From contig JAYFNX010000018.1 of assembly GCA_034933245.1 (NCBI GenBank), positions 1-64,000 of the forward strand: 64,000 nt of DNA, written 5' to 3'. Source of the stretch: Pelethousia sp034933245 (lineage in GTDB: Bacteria > Bacillota > Clostridia > Christensenellales > CAG-138). Shown here one piece after another: positions 51,045 to 58,963 of the stretch (within the stretch, counting starts at the first letter, position 1; the number at the start of each line of letters is the position of its first letter). A program made the translations under genes and the position numbers. The notes beneath the pieces were generated by a model. The model saw nothing but the letters and a program-made list of their open reading frames with translations. It was not told the origin of the DNA and ran no database searches.

Positions 51045-51245
51045 ATGACCATCGATAAAAGCATGACCATCGAGCAGATCCTCCGGGTGGACCCGAACGT
51101 TGCGGATATCCTAATGGAATCCGGCATGCATTGCCTGGGCTGTATCATGGCCAGCGGCGAAGACCTTGCCCAAGCCTGTGCGGTACACGGCATTGATGTG
51201 GACGCCTTGGTTGAAAAGATCAACGCGGCCCTGGCAACCAAATAA
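51045..51245 (+). CDS. DUF1858 domain protein
   Basis: A 66-residue protein entirely of the DUF1858 fold: MTIEQILRVDPNVADILMESGMHCLGC, then AQACAVHGIDVDALVEKIN. The CLGC pair gives a redox or metal-binding site; relatives are linked with hybrid-cluster and iron-sulfur proteins. AAAGGAG precedes the ATG, and TATAAT at about 50,991 is a likely -10. The stop overlaps the queT start by one base. Confidence 0.88.
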   Translation: MTIDKSMTIEQILRVDPNVADILMESGMHCLGCIMASGEDLAQACAVHGIDVDALVEKINAALATK

Positions 51246-51721
51246 TGGGGCCTAAATCCCTTGCGCGAGGCGCCCTTATCGGGGCGCTTTACGTATTGAT
51301 TTCCCTGGCGGTGGCGCCTATCGGTTCCGGCCTTTTGCAGGCCCGGCTTTCCGAAGCCCTGTGCGTGCTGCCCTGGTTTACGCCCGCGGCCATACCTGGC
51401 CTTTTCTTGGGTTGCCTATTGGCCAACCTTTTAACCGGCGCGGTGATTTACGATGTGGTGTTCGGCAGCCTGGCCACAGGCCTCGCCGCCTTGCTGACCT
51501 TTTGGTTCCGCCGCCGTGGCTACTCCAAGTGGCTGGCTCCCCTTCCGGCCGTGGTGGTAAACGCTTTGGTTGTGGGTTATCTGCTGGCCTATGTGTATGA
51601 AGTGGGGGTTTCCATGGCCCTGTGCGCCTTGAGCGTGGCCGCCGGCCAGATTCTTTCCTGCTATGGCCTTGGCATGCCCCTGATGCGCCTGCTGGAAAAG
51701 CATTTGGAAATGTTTGAATAG
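51245..51721 (+). CDS. queT: QueT family transporter (queuosine precursor uptake)
   Basis: A 158-residue membrane protein with five to six helices: GALIGALYVLISLAVAPIGSG, LQARLSEALCVLPWFTPAAI, GLFLGCLLANLLTGAVIYDVVFGSLAT. This is the QueT family, an S component of ECF transporters for queuosine precursors, which depends on a shared energising module not seen here. Many queT genes follow a preQ1 riboswitch; none is visible before this two-gene unit. Confidence 0.88.
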   Translation: MGPKSLARGALIGALYVLISLAVAPIGSGLLQARLSEALCVLPWFTPAAIPGLFLGCLLANLLTGAVIYDVVFGSLATGLAALLTFWFRRRGYSKWLAPLPAVVVNALVVGYLLAYVYEVGVSMALCALSVAAGQILSCYGLGMPLMRLLEKHLEMFE

Positions 51722-51734
51722 GCTTTCTATCGGA

Positions 51735-51768
51735 AAGGCCCGGCGCATGCGCCGGGCCTTGTTTTTTT
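51735..51768. terminator. Strong terminator between convergent genes
   Basis: AAGGCCCGGCGC and GCGCCGGGCCTT form a 12-bp perfect stem, followed by GTTTTTTT. Confidence 0.92.
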
Positions 51769-51776
51769 CTTGGGTT

Positions 51777-52637
51777 TTAGAAGATAATCTTAAGCCCCCG
51801 GGGCAGCGCGATTCCCCCTGGACCCATGTATTTGCAGGCGTGATACAAGGCCATATCCCCGTCATAATCAATGGCGTCATCCTGGGAATAGGTGGTGCAT
51901 TCCACGTTGGTTTTTCCATTCGCCACATACGTTTCCTCTATGGTTACGTAAGCCGTGTCCGGTCGGGTCTGGTAGGCGTCCTCCTCCTGAATTTCCAGGC
52001 TTACACCGGAGAGCCGATTAAAATCCTGGTCAAACTCCAAAATGGTCACCTTCTCCAGCCGGCCAATGCCCTTGAGGATGATGGAATAGCTGGATTCGCC
52101 GGCTTTCCCCGCATTGTCCGTGGTCTTGCTGGAAATCGTCTCTGTCACACTCTCCCCGTCCTTCAGCTCGTATTGGCGGGGGTAACTGATATGGCAACGT
52201 TCCGGCCCCGCATACAGACTTCCATCCACCGCCCGAAAGATATCCCACATCCAGATTTCCTGGGGCGCGGCGCCTACATTTCTGTCCAAATAAAGGGTAC
52301 CTGTAAAGCTTGCGCTGGTTGTTTTTGTATTACGATCGTCCGTATTCACATGAAGGGCGAAATTGCGATCCATGAACTGGGGGGATACCTCTTTTCCCAT
52401 TACGGTGACAGGTTCCCCATCCTCTCCCGGTTCTTCGCTGTACAAAATTAAGCCCAAGGTTCCTTCGGCCCCCAAATCGATGGCGGGCACATAGCCTTCC
52501 GGCAAGGCGTCCCCTTCTTTATGCAACTCCATCCATAAGCCGATGGGCTCAGCCGGGGCCTCCGCCTCCGGCCGGGCCAGTTGGCAGCCCGACGCCAGCA
52601 GGCACAGGGCCAAGATCAGTATGTTAAGCTTCCTCAT
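51777..52637 (-). CDS. Predicted lipoprotein in XRE-controlled operon
   Basis: A 286-residue lipoprotein: signal ILILALCLLASGC with the lipobox Cys at residue 18. The mature protein is beta-rich and acidic (ALHVNTDDRNTKTTSASFTG, YELKDGESVTETISS, DTAYVTIEETYVANGKT). I do not recognise its family. The start lies inside the 3' end of the XRE gene (14-base overlap), so it is the third gene of the operon beginning at 53886. A surface sensor or protective function is only a guess. Confidence 0.7.
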   Translation of the reverse strand: MRKLNILILALCLLASGCQLARPEAEAPAEPIGLWMELHKEGDALPEGYVPAIDLGAEGTLGLILYSEEPGEDGEPVTVMGKEVSPQFMDRNFALHVNTDDRNTKTTSASFTGTLYLDRNVGAAPQEIWMWDIFRAVDGSLYAGPERCHISYPRQYELKDGESVTETISSKTTDNAGKAGESSYSIILKGIGRLEKVTILEFDQDFNRLSGVSLEIQEEDAYQTRPDTAYVTIEETYVANGKTNVECTTYSQDDAIDYDGDMALYHACKYMGPGGIALPRGLKIIF

Positions 52638-52863
52638 TCGCCGTATCCTCCTCGTTCAGGTCTCCATCAAAGGTTAAAAGCTCTCCAACCTCGCAGCCAA
52701 GATAATAGCAGATGCGGTTGAGGGTGGCGAAGCGCACCCCCTTCCCCCTTCCCGTGCGCAGGATGGAAAGATTCGCTTCGGTAATGCCCACTTCCCTGCA
52801 AAGCTCCTTGGCGGTTTTCCCCCTAGCCTTGAGCAACTCGTCCAAATGCACTGCAATCGCCAT
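52624..52863 (-). CDS. XRE/Cro-type transcriptional regulator (YozG-like)
   Basis: A 79-residue single-domain helix-turn-helix protein. HLDELLKARGKTAKELCREVGITEANLSILRTGRG carries the HTH and FATLNRICYYLGCEVGELLTF the dimerising end, the YozG subgroup of short XRE regulators that usually travels with a DUF2975-type membrane protein. The start lies nine bases after the membrane protein stop. It is the likely ligand of the two operator sites around the operon promoter. Confidence 0.92.
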   Translation of the reverse strand: MAIAVHLDELLKARGKTAKELCREVGITEANLSILRTGRGKGVRFATLNRICYYLGCEVGELLTFDGDLNEEDTANEEA

Positions 52864-52872
52864 AGGACCGCC

Positions 52873-53886
52873 TCATATAATCGCATCGTTATCCAGCTTG
52901 AGGGCGCGGTTGCGGCGGGAACCATCCGCAAAAAGCAGCAGCGCGATGGCTAGGCCGAGCTCCAGCAGGGGCACATCCAGGTTGATGTGCACATCGCCCC
53001 CGGCCTCGGCAAAGAGCAATTGCAAAAGATTGGCGCCCACGGTGCTGACCAGGCAGGCATATACCACGGCGCGGGCCCTTTGCGCCACCGCGTCCGAAAG
53101 GGCGGGCACAGCCTCTCCGTATGGATCCTGGCGCAGGGTTCGGAGCAAGGATAGGGCAGGCGCAAGGAGAAGCAGCAAATAAATGGCCGGGAGGGCCTGT
53201 GCCAGGATGCGGAACGCGGCGGGCCACTCAACGGTACAGGGGGAGAAACCCGAGCCCAGCATCGCCATGGCCGCCATGCCGGAAAGGGCCTCTCCGCTTT
53301 CATCAGAAAACTGAACCCCTGTGGAGCGGATACAGCCCGTAAGCTCATAAAGCCGGGAGTAACAAAGGGAAACGATGAGCAGCCCTCCCGTGATTTTCAG
53401 CAGCAGGCCCAGCCCGTCGTAAAGAGCCAGGCGCTCCGCCCTGCCCAGCATGCAAAGCACCCACCAGACCAGCGCGAAGGACCAGATTGTGAGGGCCAGC
53501 ATGCTCTTGCAAATTAACAGGCCCTCCCCGAGGGCAACACGGCCGAAAAGATCCACAAAGCCGGCGGGATTGATAAACTGATAAACCCCAAAGAACAGGG
53601 CGGCGGCCAGCATGTTGCGCGCATGCCAATGCGAGGCCGTCCGGCCCCGCCGACGCATCCAAAGCCCCTGCCAAACGGGCAGAGCGCACAGCAAACCATA
53701 AAGCGCCCATGCCAGCGCATCCCCTGCCCAGCCGGAAAGGGATAGCGCCCGAAGGCCCTTGCCCACCAAGTCAAAGGGCAGAGCAAACGCATAAAGGAAC
53801 AGATCGCCCGGCGCAAGCAGCCGCATGGCAACCGCCCCTAAGGCGCATATGGCGGCCAAAAGCAGGCCTTGTTTTTTCAAGGACAT
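52873..53886 (-). CDS. Multi-pass membrane protein paired with XRE regulator
   Basis: A 337-residue protein with about eight hydrophobic segments. The C-terminal third, with VPLLELGLAIALLLFADGS followed by a charged end, recalls DUF2975 proteins that accompany YozG regulators, but the protein is about twice as long; the N-terminal half (ALPFDLVGKGLRALSLSGWAGDALAWALYG) is unassigned. The ATG at 53886 follows GGAGG; a TTG five codons upstream overlaps that site. First gene of the operon with the XRE regulator and lipoprotein. Confidence 0.7.
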   Translation of the reverse strand: MSLKKQGLLLAAICALGAVAMRLLAPGDLFLYAFALPFDLVGKGLRALSLSGWAGDALAWALYGLLCALPVWQGLWMRRRGRTASHWHARNMLAAALFFGVYQFINPAGFVDLFGRVALGEGLLICKSMLALTIWSFALVWWVLCMLGRAERLALYDGLGLLLKITGGLLIVSLCYSRLYELTGCIRSTGVQFSDESGEALSGMAAMAMLGSGFSPCTVEWPAAFRILAQALPAIYLLLLLAPALSLLRTLRQDPYGEAVPALSDAVAQRARAVVYACLVSTVGANLLQLLFAEAGGDVHINLDVPLLELGLAIALLLFADGSRRNRALKLDNDAII

Positions 53887-53900
53887 AAAAACCACCTCCA

Positions 53901-53921
53901 AATTATTGTTTTACAATAATT
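53901..53921. promoter_or_regulatory. XRE operator site 1
   Basis: A 21-bp inverted repeat: arms AATTATTGT and ACAATAATT around TTT. It lies at the transcription start and ribosome-site side of the operon promoter and matches site 2 at 18 of 21 positions. Confidence 0.7.
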
Positions 53922-53929
53922 CTAGAGGC

Positions 53930-53958
53930 AGTATATGCTACAAATTATCGTTTGTCAA
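53930..53958 (-). promoter_or_regulatory. Promoter of the membrane protein-XRE-lipoprotein operon
   Basis: Minus-strand TTGACA (53953-53958) and TATACT (53930-53935), spacer 17. The -35 lies inside operator site 2 and the start point next to site 1. Confidence 0.85.
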
Positions 53959-53963
53959 TAATT
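53943..53963. promoter_or_regulatory. XRE operator site 2
   Basis: A 21-bp site with arms AATTAT and ATAATT and centre CGTTTGTCA, 42 bp (four helical turns) from site 1. It covers the -35 box and also the last codons of yitT. Confidence 0.65.
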
Positions 53964-54837
53964 ACTTTAGTGTATGTTCTTTAAATCCCTCCCCCAGCAC
54001 CTCGTTGGATTCCAGGATGATAATGAAGCTTGCGGAGTCCACCTCGTGAACGGCCTGGCGCACCTGATACATCTGCTTGTTGTTGCAGGCGCACAAAACC
54101 ACTTCTTTTCCGTCTCCGGCATATCCCCCTTTGGCAGGCAGAATGGTGGCCCCCCGGCCACTGCATTGGTCGATGGCTGCCACCACGTCCCGGCCACGCT
54201 CGGTGATGATGAGGGTAAGCTTGCCCGCATCCACACCATAGAGCATTTTATCCACCATCTGGGCGGAAATATAATTGACCAAAAGGCCGTAAAGCACGCC
54301 GTTCATATCCCGGAAAATCAAGCCGCCCGCCAGAATAATAACCAGCTCGATAGCAAACGAGATGCGTCCCAGGGAAAGATGGGGACGCTTGGCGCGGATG
54401 GCCATGATGATAAAATCCGACCCGCCGGTAGAAGAATTGTGCATGTAGATGAGCGCATACCCAATGCCGCTAAGCACACCCGTGCAGAGCGCGGCCAGCA
54501 GCCTGTCCCCCGTATAGATGGGCAGCAGGGGCGCCACGTAATCTACCATTAGGGAAGAGAGGATAGTGCAGCGAACGGAGCGCAAAAAGAACCCCCGGCC
54601 CAGAAGCTTATAGCACCAGATGGCCACGGGAATATTCAATAGGATCATCACCGCGCCGATGGGCAAGTTGAAAAGCCTATATAGGATCAAGGCCACGCCC
54701 GAAAAGCCCGTCATGAGGAACTTGGCGTTTAGCGCAAAGTTGTATAGGGCGACGGCCGTCAAAAAGCTGCCGATTATTTCAAAGGCCGTACCTTTCAGGT
54801 TTTTTGGGGAAAACAAACGCTGGAGCATGGGCGCCAC
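53962..54837 (-). CDS. YitT family membrane protein (DUF2179)
   Basis: A 291-residue YitT-type protein with five to six helices (IIGSFLTAVALYNFALNAKFLMTG, GVALILYRLFNLPIG, HNSSTGGSDFIIMAIRAK) and a C-terminal cytosolic DUF2179 domain (LTLIITERGRDVVAAIDQCSGRGATIL, VDSASFIIILESNEVLGEGF). Such proteins are widespread in Firmicutes with no settled function. Its stop codon falls inside the operator/promoter of the next operon on the same strand, so read-through would pass through that control region. Confidence 0.92.
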   Translation of the reverse strand: MAPMLQRLFSPKNLKGTAFEIIGSFLTAVALYNFALNAKFLMTGFSGVALILYRLFNLPIGAVMILLNIPVAIWCYKLLGRGFFLRSVRCTILSSLMVDYVAPLLPIYTGDRLLAALCTGVLSGIGYALIYMHNSSTGGSDFIIMAIRAKRPHLSLGRISFAIELVIILAGGLIFRDMNGVLYGLLVNYISAQMVDKMLYGVDAGKLTLIITERGRDVVAAIDQCSGRGATILPAKGGYAGDGKEVVLCACNNKQMYQVRQAVHEVDSASFIIILESNEVLGEGFKEHTLK

Positions 54838-54856
54838 CTCCTAAGATGTAAGGTTT

Positions 54857-54898
54857 AAAAAAGAGCCTTTGCAGCCTATATGCTTCGCAAACGCTCTT
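54857..54898 (-). terminator. Terminator of the racemase-MscS-DUF951-S26 operon
   Basis: AAGAGCCTTTGC and GCAAACGCTCTT pair over 12 positions with one mismatch, and the minus strand continues into TTTTTT. Confidence 0.8.
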
Positions 54899-54950
54899 AT
54901 ACAGTTTATGGTAGCACGCAAAAAGCGGGCCGTCAACCCCTACCTATGGC

Positions 54951-55493
54951 CTATGCCACCCAGAAGAGGCATATTCTGCTCCAAGGTGAAACCCGAACCG
55001 CCGCCCGGCCGATAAGCTTTGAAAAAGGAACGGTCATGGCATCCGCATCCAGCACGGCCACGGTCCGATCATCCGGCATAAGGAAAAACGCGCCCTGCCC
55101 CAAAGTTGTTTCCGCCAGTGCTGCGTCAAAATGGACGGCGTAGCGGCTTTCGTCCAGCCCAACGCCGTTGATATAAACGCTTCCCGCTACGATCTGCACC
55201 CGTTCGCCGGGCAGGCCGACGATCCGCCCGATGCTGACGCCCCCCCCTTGGTTTTCAAAAGCATAGGCATCCCCCCGCCGGGGAGTCGCCGCATGTTTAG
55301 CCAGTTTATCAAAGAGGAGGATGTCCCCTTTTTGCAAAACAGGGGCCATACCATTATCGGTAATTTGGATGCCCTGGAACCAAAGGGTGAATACCAGCGC
55401 AGCCACCAGGATGGCTACGCCAATGGCGTAGGCCCAGCTCATCCGCCGCAGGCGGCCATATTCCCCGCTGTTCTGTTCCACCCGTCCCTTCAT
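54951..55493 (-). CDS. Signal peptidase I (S26) homologue lacking the catalytic dyad
   Basis: A 180-residue membrane-anchored S26 protein: one N-terminal helix (MSWAYAIGVAILVAALVFTLWF), then boxes of the type I signal peptidase fold. Box B reads ITDNGMAPVLQKGD, where the family has SM-x-P: the nucleophile Ser is Gly. Box D reads GGVSIGRIVGLPGERV, where the family has K-R-V-I-G-L-P-G-D: the general-base Lys is Gly. Box E is weak (LMPDDRTVAVLDADAM). The fold is otherwise retained, so this looks like a dead homologue, not a decayed gene. Last gene of a four-gene operon; its start overlaps DUF951 by four bases. Confidence 0.8.
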   Translation of the reverse strand: MKGRVEQNSGEYGRLRRMSWAYAIGVAILVAALVFTLWFQGIQITDNGMAPVLQKGDILLFDKLAKHAATPRRGDAYAFENQGGGVSIGRIVGLPGERVQIVAGSVYINGVGLDESRYAVHFDAALAETTLGQGAFFLMPDDRTVAVLDADAMTVPFSKLIGRAAVRVSPWSRICLFWVA

Positions 55494-55687
55494 GCTTCCC
55501 CGCCTTTTCCCAGGTTTTTCTTGGCTGCCTTTTCAAAATCCTGCCGGGCCAGCATCACGATGCGGCCGCAGTGCAGGCATTTTATCTTCACATCCGCCCC
55601 CGTGCGGATAATCTGCCATTCGTTGGCGCCGCAGGCATGGGGCTTGCGCATCTGCACCTTGTCGTTGGTTTCAAATTCCGTGAGCAT
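55490..55687 (-). CDS. DUF951 family protein
   Basis: A 65-residue protein matching DUF951: FETNDKVQMRKPHACGANEW, then VKIKCLHCGRIVMLARQDFEK. The Cys and the CLHC pair suggest a small zinc site. It is conserved across Firmicutes, often beside an MscS channel, as here two bases after its stop. Function unknown. Confidence 0.92.
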   Translation of the reverse strand: MLTEFETNDKVQMRKPHACGANEWQIIRTGADVKIKCLHCGRIVMLARQDFEKAAKKNLGKGGEA

Positions 55688-55689
55688 GC

Positions 55690-56550
55690 CTATTGTTTTT
55701 CCTCCCGCAAAAGCACCGTATTGTGGGGTGTCCGGATGCCCTCCGCCTCATAGCGCAGCCGCGTCCGACGGATGGTCTCCCTGGTGATGGTCCATTGCTG
55801 CATGACGTTCGCCTTCATGGTAACACGCAAGGTCACGCTGCTTTCCGTTACCTGGAGGATGCCAACCCGGGAGGGAGGCTGCACCCCGTCGTCCTTCATT
55901 TCTTCATAAACAGCCTGGGCCTCTTGGTATAGGATCTCCAAAGCCCGGTCCGCATCGGATTCTAGGGAAATGGACATGTCCACCACGGCCAGATAATCAT
56001 CCCGGGAGTAATTGGTGATGGTGCCGATGGTGCCGTTGGGGATGATGTTTTTATCCCCCCGAAAGCCCCGCACCGTCACCGTGCGCAGGCTTACCTCCTC
56101 CACGATACCCTCAATGCCCGCAATCAGCACATAGTCCCCCACGGCCAGAATATCCTCAAAGAGGATAAAGAACCCCGCGGTAATATCCCGGATGAGGCTT
56201 TGCGCACCGATGCCCAGGGCCAGCGTGCCGATGCCCGCCGCGGCCAGCATGCTGGTCATGGCGGAGGTGAGCCCCAGCTCTCCGATGGAGATCGCCACCG
56301 CGATAAAATAAAATACGTACTTGGCGATCCCTTCAAATATGGAGGTGCCGGTTTCAATCCGCCTGGCCACGATATCATCCTTTGTCACGCGGCTTGCGCG
56401 GCGCTTGGCAGCATGGCGCACCACCCGCCCCGTGGTTCGGGTAAGGATTCCGGCCAACACAAAGGCCAGCACGATGTTGAGCAGGGAGGAAAGCCAGCTT
56501 AAGCCCAGGGTATCCAGGTAAGTATCCAGCGCCGGAATCATAAGAGGCAC
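55690..56550 (-). CDS. Small-conductance mechanosensitive channel, MscS family
   Basis: A 286-residue channel. Three N-terminal helices end with the pore helix TSMLAAAGIGTLALGIGAQSLIRDITAGFFILFED, whose Gly/Ala pattern is diagnostic; the beta domain follows with VGDYVLIAGIEGIVEEVSLRTVTVRGFRGDKNIIPNG. It releases solutes on osmotic downshock. Its start overlaps the racemase gene by 13 bases, so translation is coupled. An in-frame ATG three codons later is also possible. Confidence 0.93.
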   Translation of the reverse strand: MPLMIPALDTYLDTLGLSWLSSLLNIVLAFVLAGILTRTTGRVVRHAAKRRASRVTKDDIVARRIETGTSIFEGIAKYVFYFIAVAISIGELGLTSAMTSMLAAAGIGTLALGIGAQSLIRDITAGFFILFEDILAVGDYVLIAGIEGIVEEVSLRTVTVRGFRGDKNIIPNGTIGTITNYSRDDYLAVVDMSISLESDADRALEILYQEAQAVYEEMKDDGVQPPSRVGILQVTESSVTLRVTMKANVMQQWTITRETIRRTRLRYEAEGIRTPHNTVLLREEKQ

Positions 56551-57266
56551 CCTTCCCCGCCATCTTTCCCTTGGGCGCGGACATGGCCGCCGGCCGCCCG
56601 GATGGCCGCCATGGCCAGCGCACTGGTAGGATCGATAACGCGCCCCTTGAGGCCGTATTTGACAAAGGCGATGGGCAACTCCGTACAGCCCAGAATGAAG
56701 GCGGGCGCCCCGGCTTTTTCCAAGCGCGTCAGCGCCGCCTGCATGGGGGCCGGATTGAAGGCGTCATTCCCGGCCTTAATTCCCTTGTAAATCACATCCA
56801 TAACCGCCGCTTGCTCTTCGTCGTTGGGATGCATAAGATCCAGCCCGGCGGCCCGAAAGGCTTTCTCATAAACGCCCGCTTTCACCGTGCCGTCCGTTGC
56901 CAGAAGCGCGGCGGAAGAAAGGCCCGCAGCCTGGACGCAGGCCGCGGTTTCGCGGGCAATATGCAAAATGGGAATGGATACGGATGCCGCCACCTGGTCG
57001 TAAAAATAATGGGCCGTGTTACAAGCCATCACCAGCAGCTCCGCCCCCGCCGCTTCCAGCCTTTGGGCACTGCGAACCAAGGCGGGAACAGGGCTTTCGC
57101 CTCCGCTGAGAATGGCGGCGGTCCGATCCGGTATGGAAGGATTGCTGTCCACAATGGTATGGATATGATCCTGGTCGCAGGGGGCGTCCGTAAGGCGCAC
57201 CAGCTTTTCAAACAGATCCGCCGTGGCCAAAGGTCCCATGCCGCCTATGATGCCGATGGTTTTCAT
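56538..57266 (-). CDS. Aspartate/glutamate racemase family protein
   Basis: A 242-residue cofactor-independent amino-acid racemase of the Asp/Glu superfamily. N-terminal GIIGGMGPLATADLFEKLV, then VDSNPSIPDRTAAIL, and the two catalytic cysteines in LLVMACNTAHYF and FILGCTELPIAF. The motif set is that of aspartate racemase (RacD/YgeA type); YgeA relatives also act on other amino acids. First gene of the operon with mscS, DUF951 and the S26 homologue. Confidence 0.9.
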   Translation of the reverse strand: MKTIGIIGGMGPLATADLFEKLVRLTDAPCDQDHIHTIVDSNPSIPDRTAAILSGGESPVPALVRSAQRLEAAGAELLVMACNTAHYFYDQVAASVSIPILHIARETAACVQAAGLSSAALLATDGTVKAGVYEKAFRAAGLDLMHPNDEEQAAVMDVIYKGIKAGNDAFNPAPMQAALTRLEKAGAPAFILGCTELPIAFVKYGLKGRVIDPTSALAMAAIRAAGGHVRAQGKDGGEGCLL

Positions 57267-57427
57267 GCCGCTGTATGCCTACCTTTCTTTAACGTGGAAC
57301 GATTCTATCCGTTATTTTACCATAAAGGAACCGCTTCGCCAATCCGCCTAGGGCAAATCCTATTTTTCTTCTTTATCTGCTAACGTTTTTTTACACAAGG
57401 GAGTTTCTTTTCTTAAGAACATAATGG

Positions 57428-57474
57428 TATACTAGTATCATCCAGTATCTGGAAGGTTGTTCTATCAGCCTTCC
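57428..57474 (+). promoter_or_regulatory. Promoter -10 and leader hairpin of the symporter gene
   Basis: TATACT at 57428-57433 is a good -10 with a weak -35 (TTCTTT, 57405-57410). The leader contains a 9-bp stem, GGAAGGTTG with CAGCCTTCC (57451-57474), without a T tract, about 45 bases before the start codon. Confidence 0.45.
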
Positions 57475-57517
57475 GAAATAATCATTTCTTTGTTTTCTTA
57501 AAAGGAGGTTTCATCTC

Positions 57518-58750
57518 ATGGAATCCAAACCCAAGAAAAAACTGTCTCTAGCCGCGTGGATCGGCATCGCTATGCTGGCCGGTATTGCTACGGGCTTGCT
57601 CTTCCTGGGCAATCCGGACTTTACCACCACCTACATCAAACCCTTCGGCGATATTTTCATTAACCTGCTCAAGTTCATCGTCGTGCCCATCGTGCTGCTC
57701 TCCATGGTCAGCGGTATGCTCTCCATGAAGGATATCCGGCGGGTTGGTTCCATCGGCCTCAAAACAATCATCTATTTCATGCTCACCACGGCGGTGGCCA
57801 TTGTGATCGGCCTGATTTTTGCCAACCTCTTCAAGGGTTCTTTCACTGTGCTGGATACCGCGGGGGTGGAGTATGAGGCCAAAACAGCCAATGTGATGGA
57901 TACCATCGTAGGCATCTTCCCCTCCAACTTCTGGGCCCCGCTGGTGAATGCCAGCATGCTGCAGGTTATCGTCATCGCCCTGCTGTTGGGCGCCGGCATC
58001 CTGGTGACAGGCGAAAAGGGGCAGCCCTTTGCCCGCCTGATCACCAGCGCCAACGACGTGTTCATGTCCGTGATGATGTTCATCATCAAGCTCTCCCCCA
58101 TCGGCGTGTTCTGCCTGATGACCTGGGTGGTGGCCAATCAGGGCCCGGCCATCCTGGGCAGCCTGGCCTTGGTGCTGGGCGTGGCCTATATTTCCTACAT
58201 TCTACACGCTGTGCTGGTCTATTCCATTACCGTAAAAGTATTTTCTGGTATGAGCCCCCTAAAGTTCTTCAAGGGCATCATCCCGGCTATGGCTATGGCT
58301 TTCTCCAGCACCTCCTCGGTGGCTACCCTGCCCCTTTCCAAGGAATGCTGCGATGAACTGGGGGCCGATTCAAGCATCTCCAGCTTTGTGCTTCCCCTGG
58401 GCGCCACGGTGAACATGGACGGAACAGCCATCTACATGGGCGTGTGCTCCATTTTCATCGCCACCTGCTATGGCATTAACCTCACCCTGGGCCAGATGGT
58501 TACCATCGTGCTCACGGCCACCATTGCTTCCATCGGCACCGCCGGCGTATCCGGGGCGGGCATGATCATGCTTGCCATGGTGCTCACCAGCGTGGGCCTG
58601 CCTGTAGAAGGCATTGGCCTGATCTACGGCATTGACCGTCTCTTCGACATGGGCCGTACCACCCTGAACGTGGTGGGGGACTGCGCCTGCTCCGTCATCG
58701 TGACCAGCATGGAGCAAAAGAAGGCCGCCACAAAGACGCATGCCGCCTAA
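57518..58750 (+). CDS. Dicarboxylate/amino acid:cation symporter (DAACS family)
   Basis: A 410-residue secondary transporter of the glutamate/aspartate/serine symporter family (GltP, GltT, SstT). Family marks: FINLLKFIVVPIVLLSMVSG, the first re-entrant loop with AFSSTSSVATLPLS, the substrate helix motif NMDGTAIYMGVCSIF, and the second re-entrant loop GTAGVSGAGMIML; VVGDCACSVIVTS near the end. Substrate is probably Asp/Glu or Ser/Thr, driven by sodium or protons. Strong AGGAGG ribosome site. Confidence 0.93.
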   Translation: MESKPKKKLSLAAWIGIAMLAGIATGLLFLGNPDFTTTYIKPFGDIFINLLKFIVVPIVLLSMVSGMLSMKDIRRVGSIGLKTIIYFMLTTAVAIVIGLIFANLFKGSFTVLDTAGVEYEAKTANVMDTIVGIFPSNFWAPLVNASMLQVIVIALLLGAGILVTGEKGQPFARLITSANDVFMSVMMFIIKLSPIGVFCLMTWVVANQGPAILGSLALVLGVAYISYILHAVLVYSITVKVFSGMSPLKFFKGIIPAMAMAFSSTSSVATLPLSKECCDELGADSSISSFVLPLGATVNMDGTAIYMGVCSIFIATCYGINLTLGQMVTIVLTATIASIGTAGVSGAGMIMLAMVLTSVGLPVEGIGLIYGIDRLFDMGRTTLNVVGDCACSVIVTSMEQKKAATKTHAA

Positions 58751-58784
58751 GCAACGGAGATCCTAACCCGCACGTAACCAACAG

Positions 58785-58814
58785 GGGAGTGGAAGCCATA
58801 TTCCGCTCCCTTTT
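58785..58814 (+). terminator. Terminator of the symporter gene
   Basis: GGGAGTGGAA pairs with TTCCGCTCCC (one T-G pair), loop GCCATA, followed by TTTT. Confidence 0.85.
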
Positions 58815-58963
58815 CTCGCCCGCGTTGCAAATGCCGGCGGGAATTTTCCCTGTATTTACAACAGTCCTGTTTCCCTATATAATCTTAGGCGAGTATTGAT
58901 TTTCTTAACGGTTTCCATGTGTTGTGGATGGATTATCTTGAACAGAAATGGAGTGAATGCATT

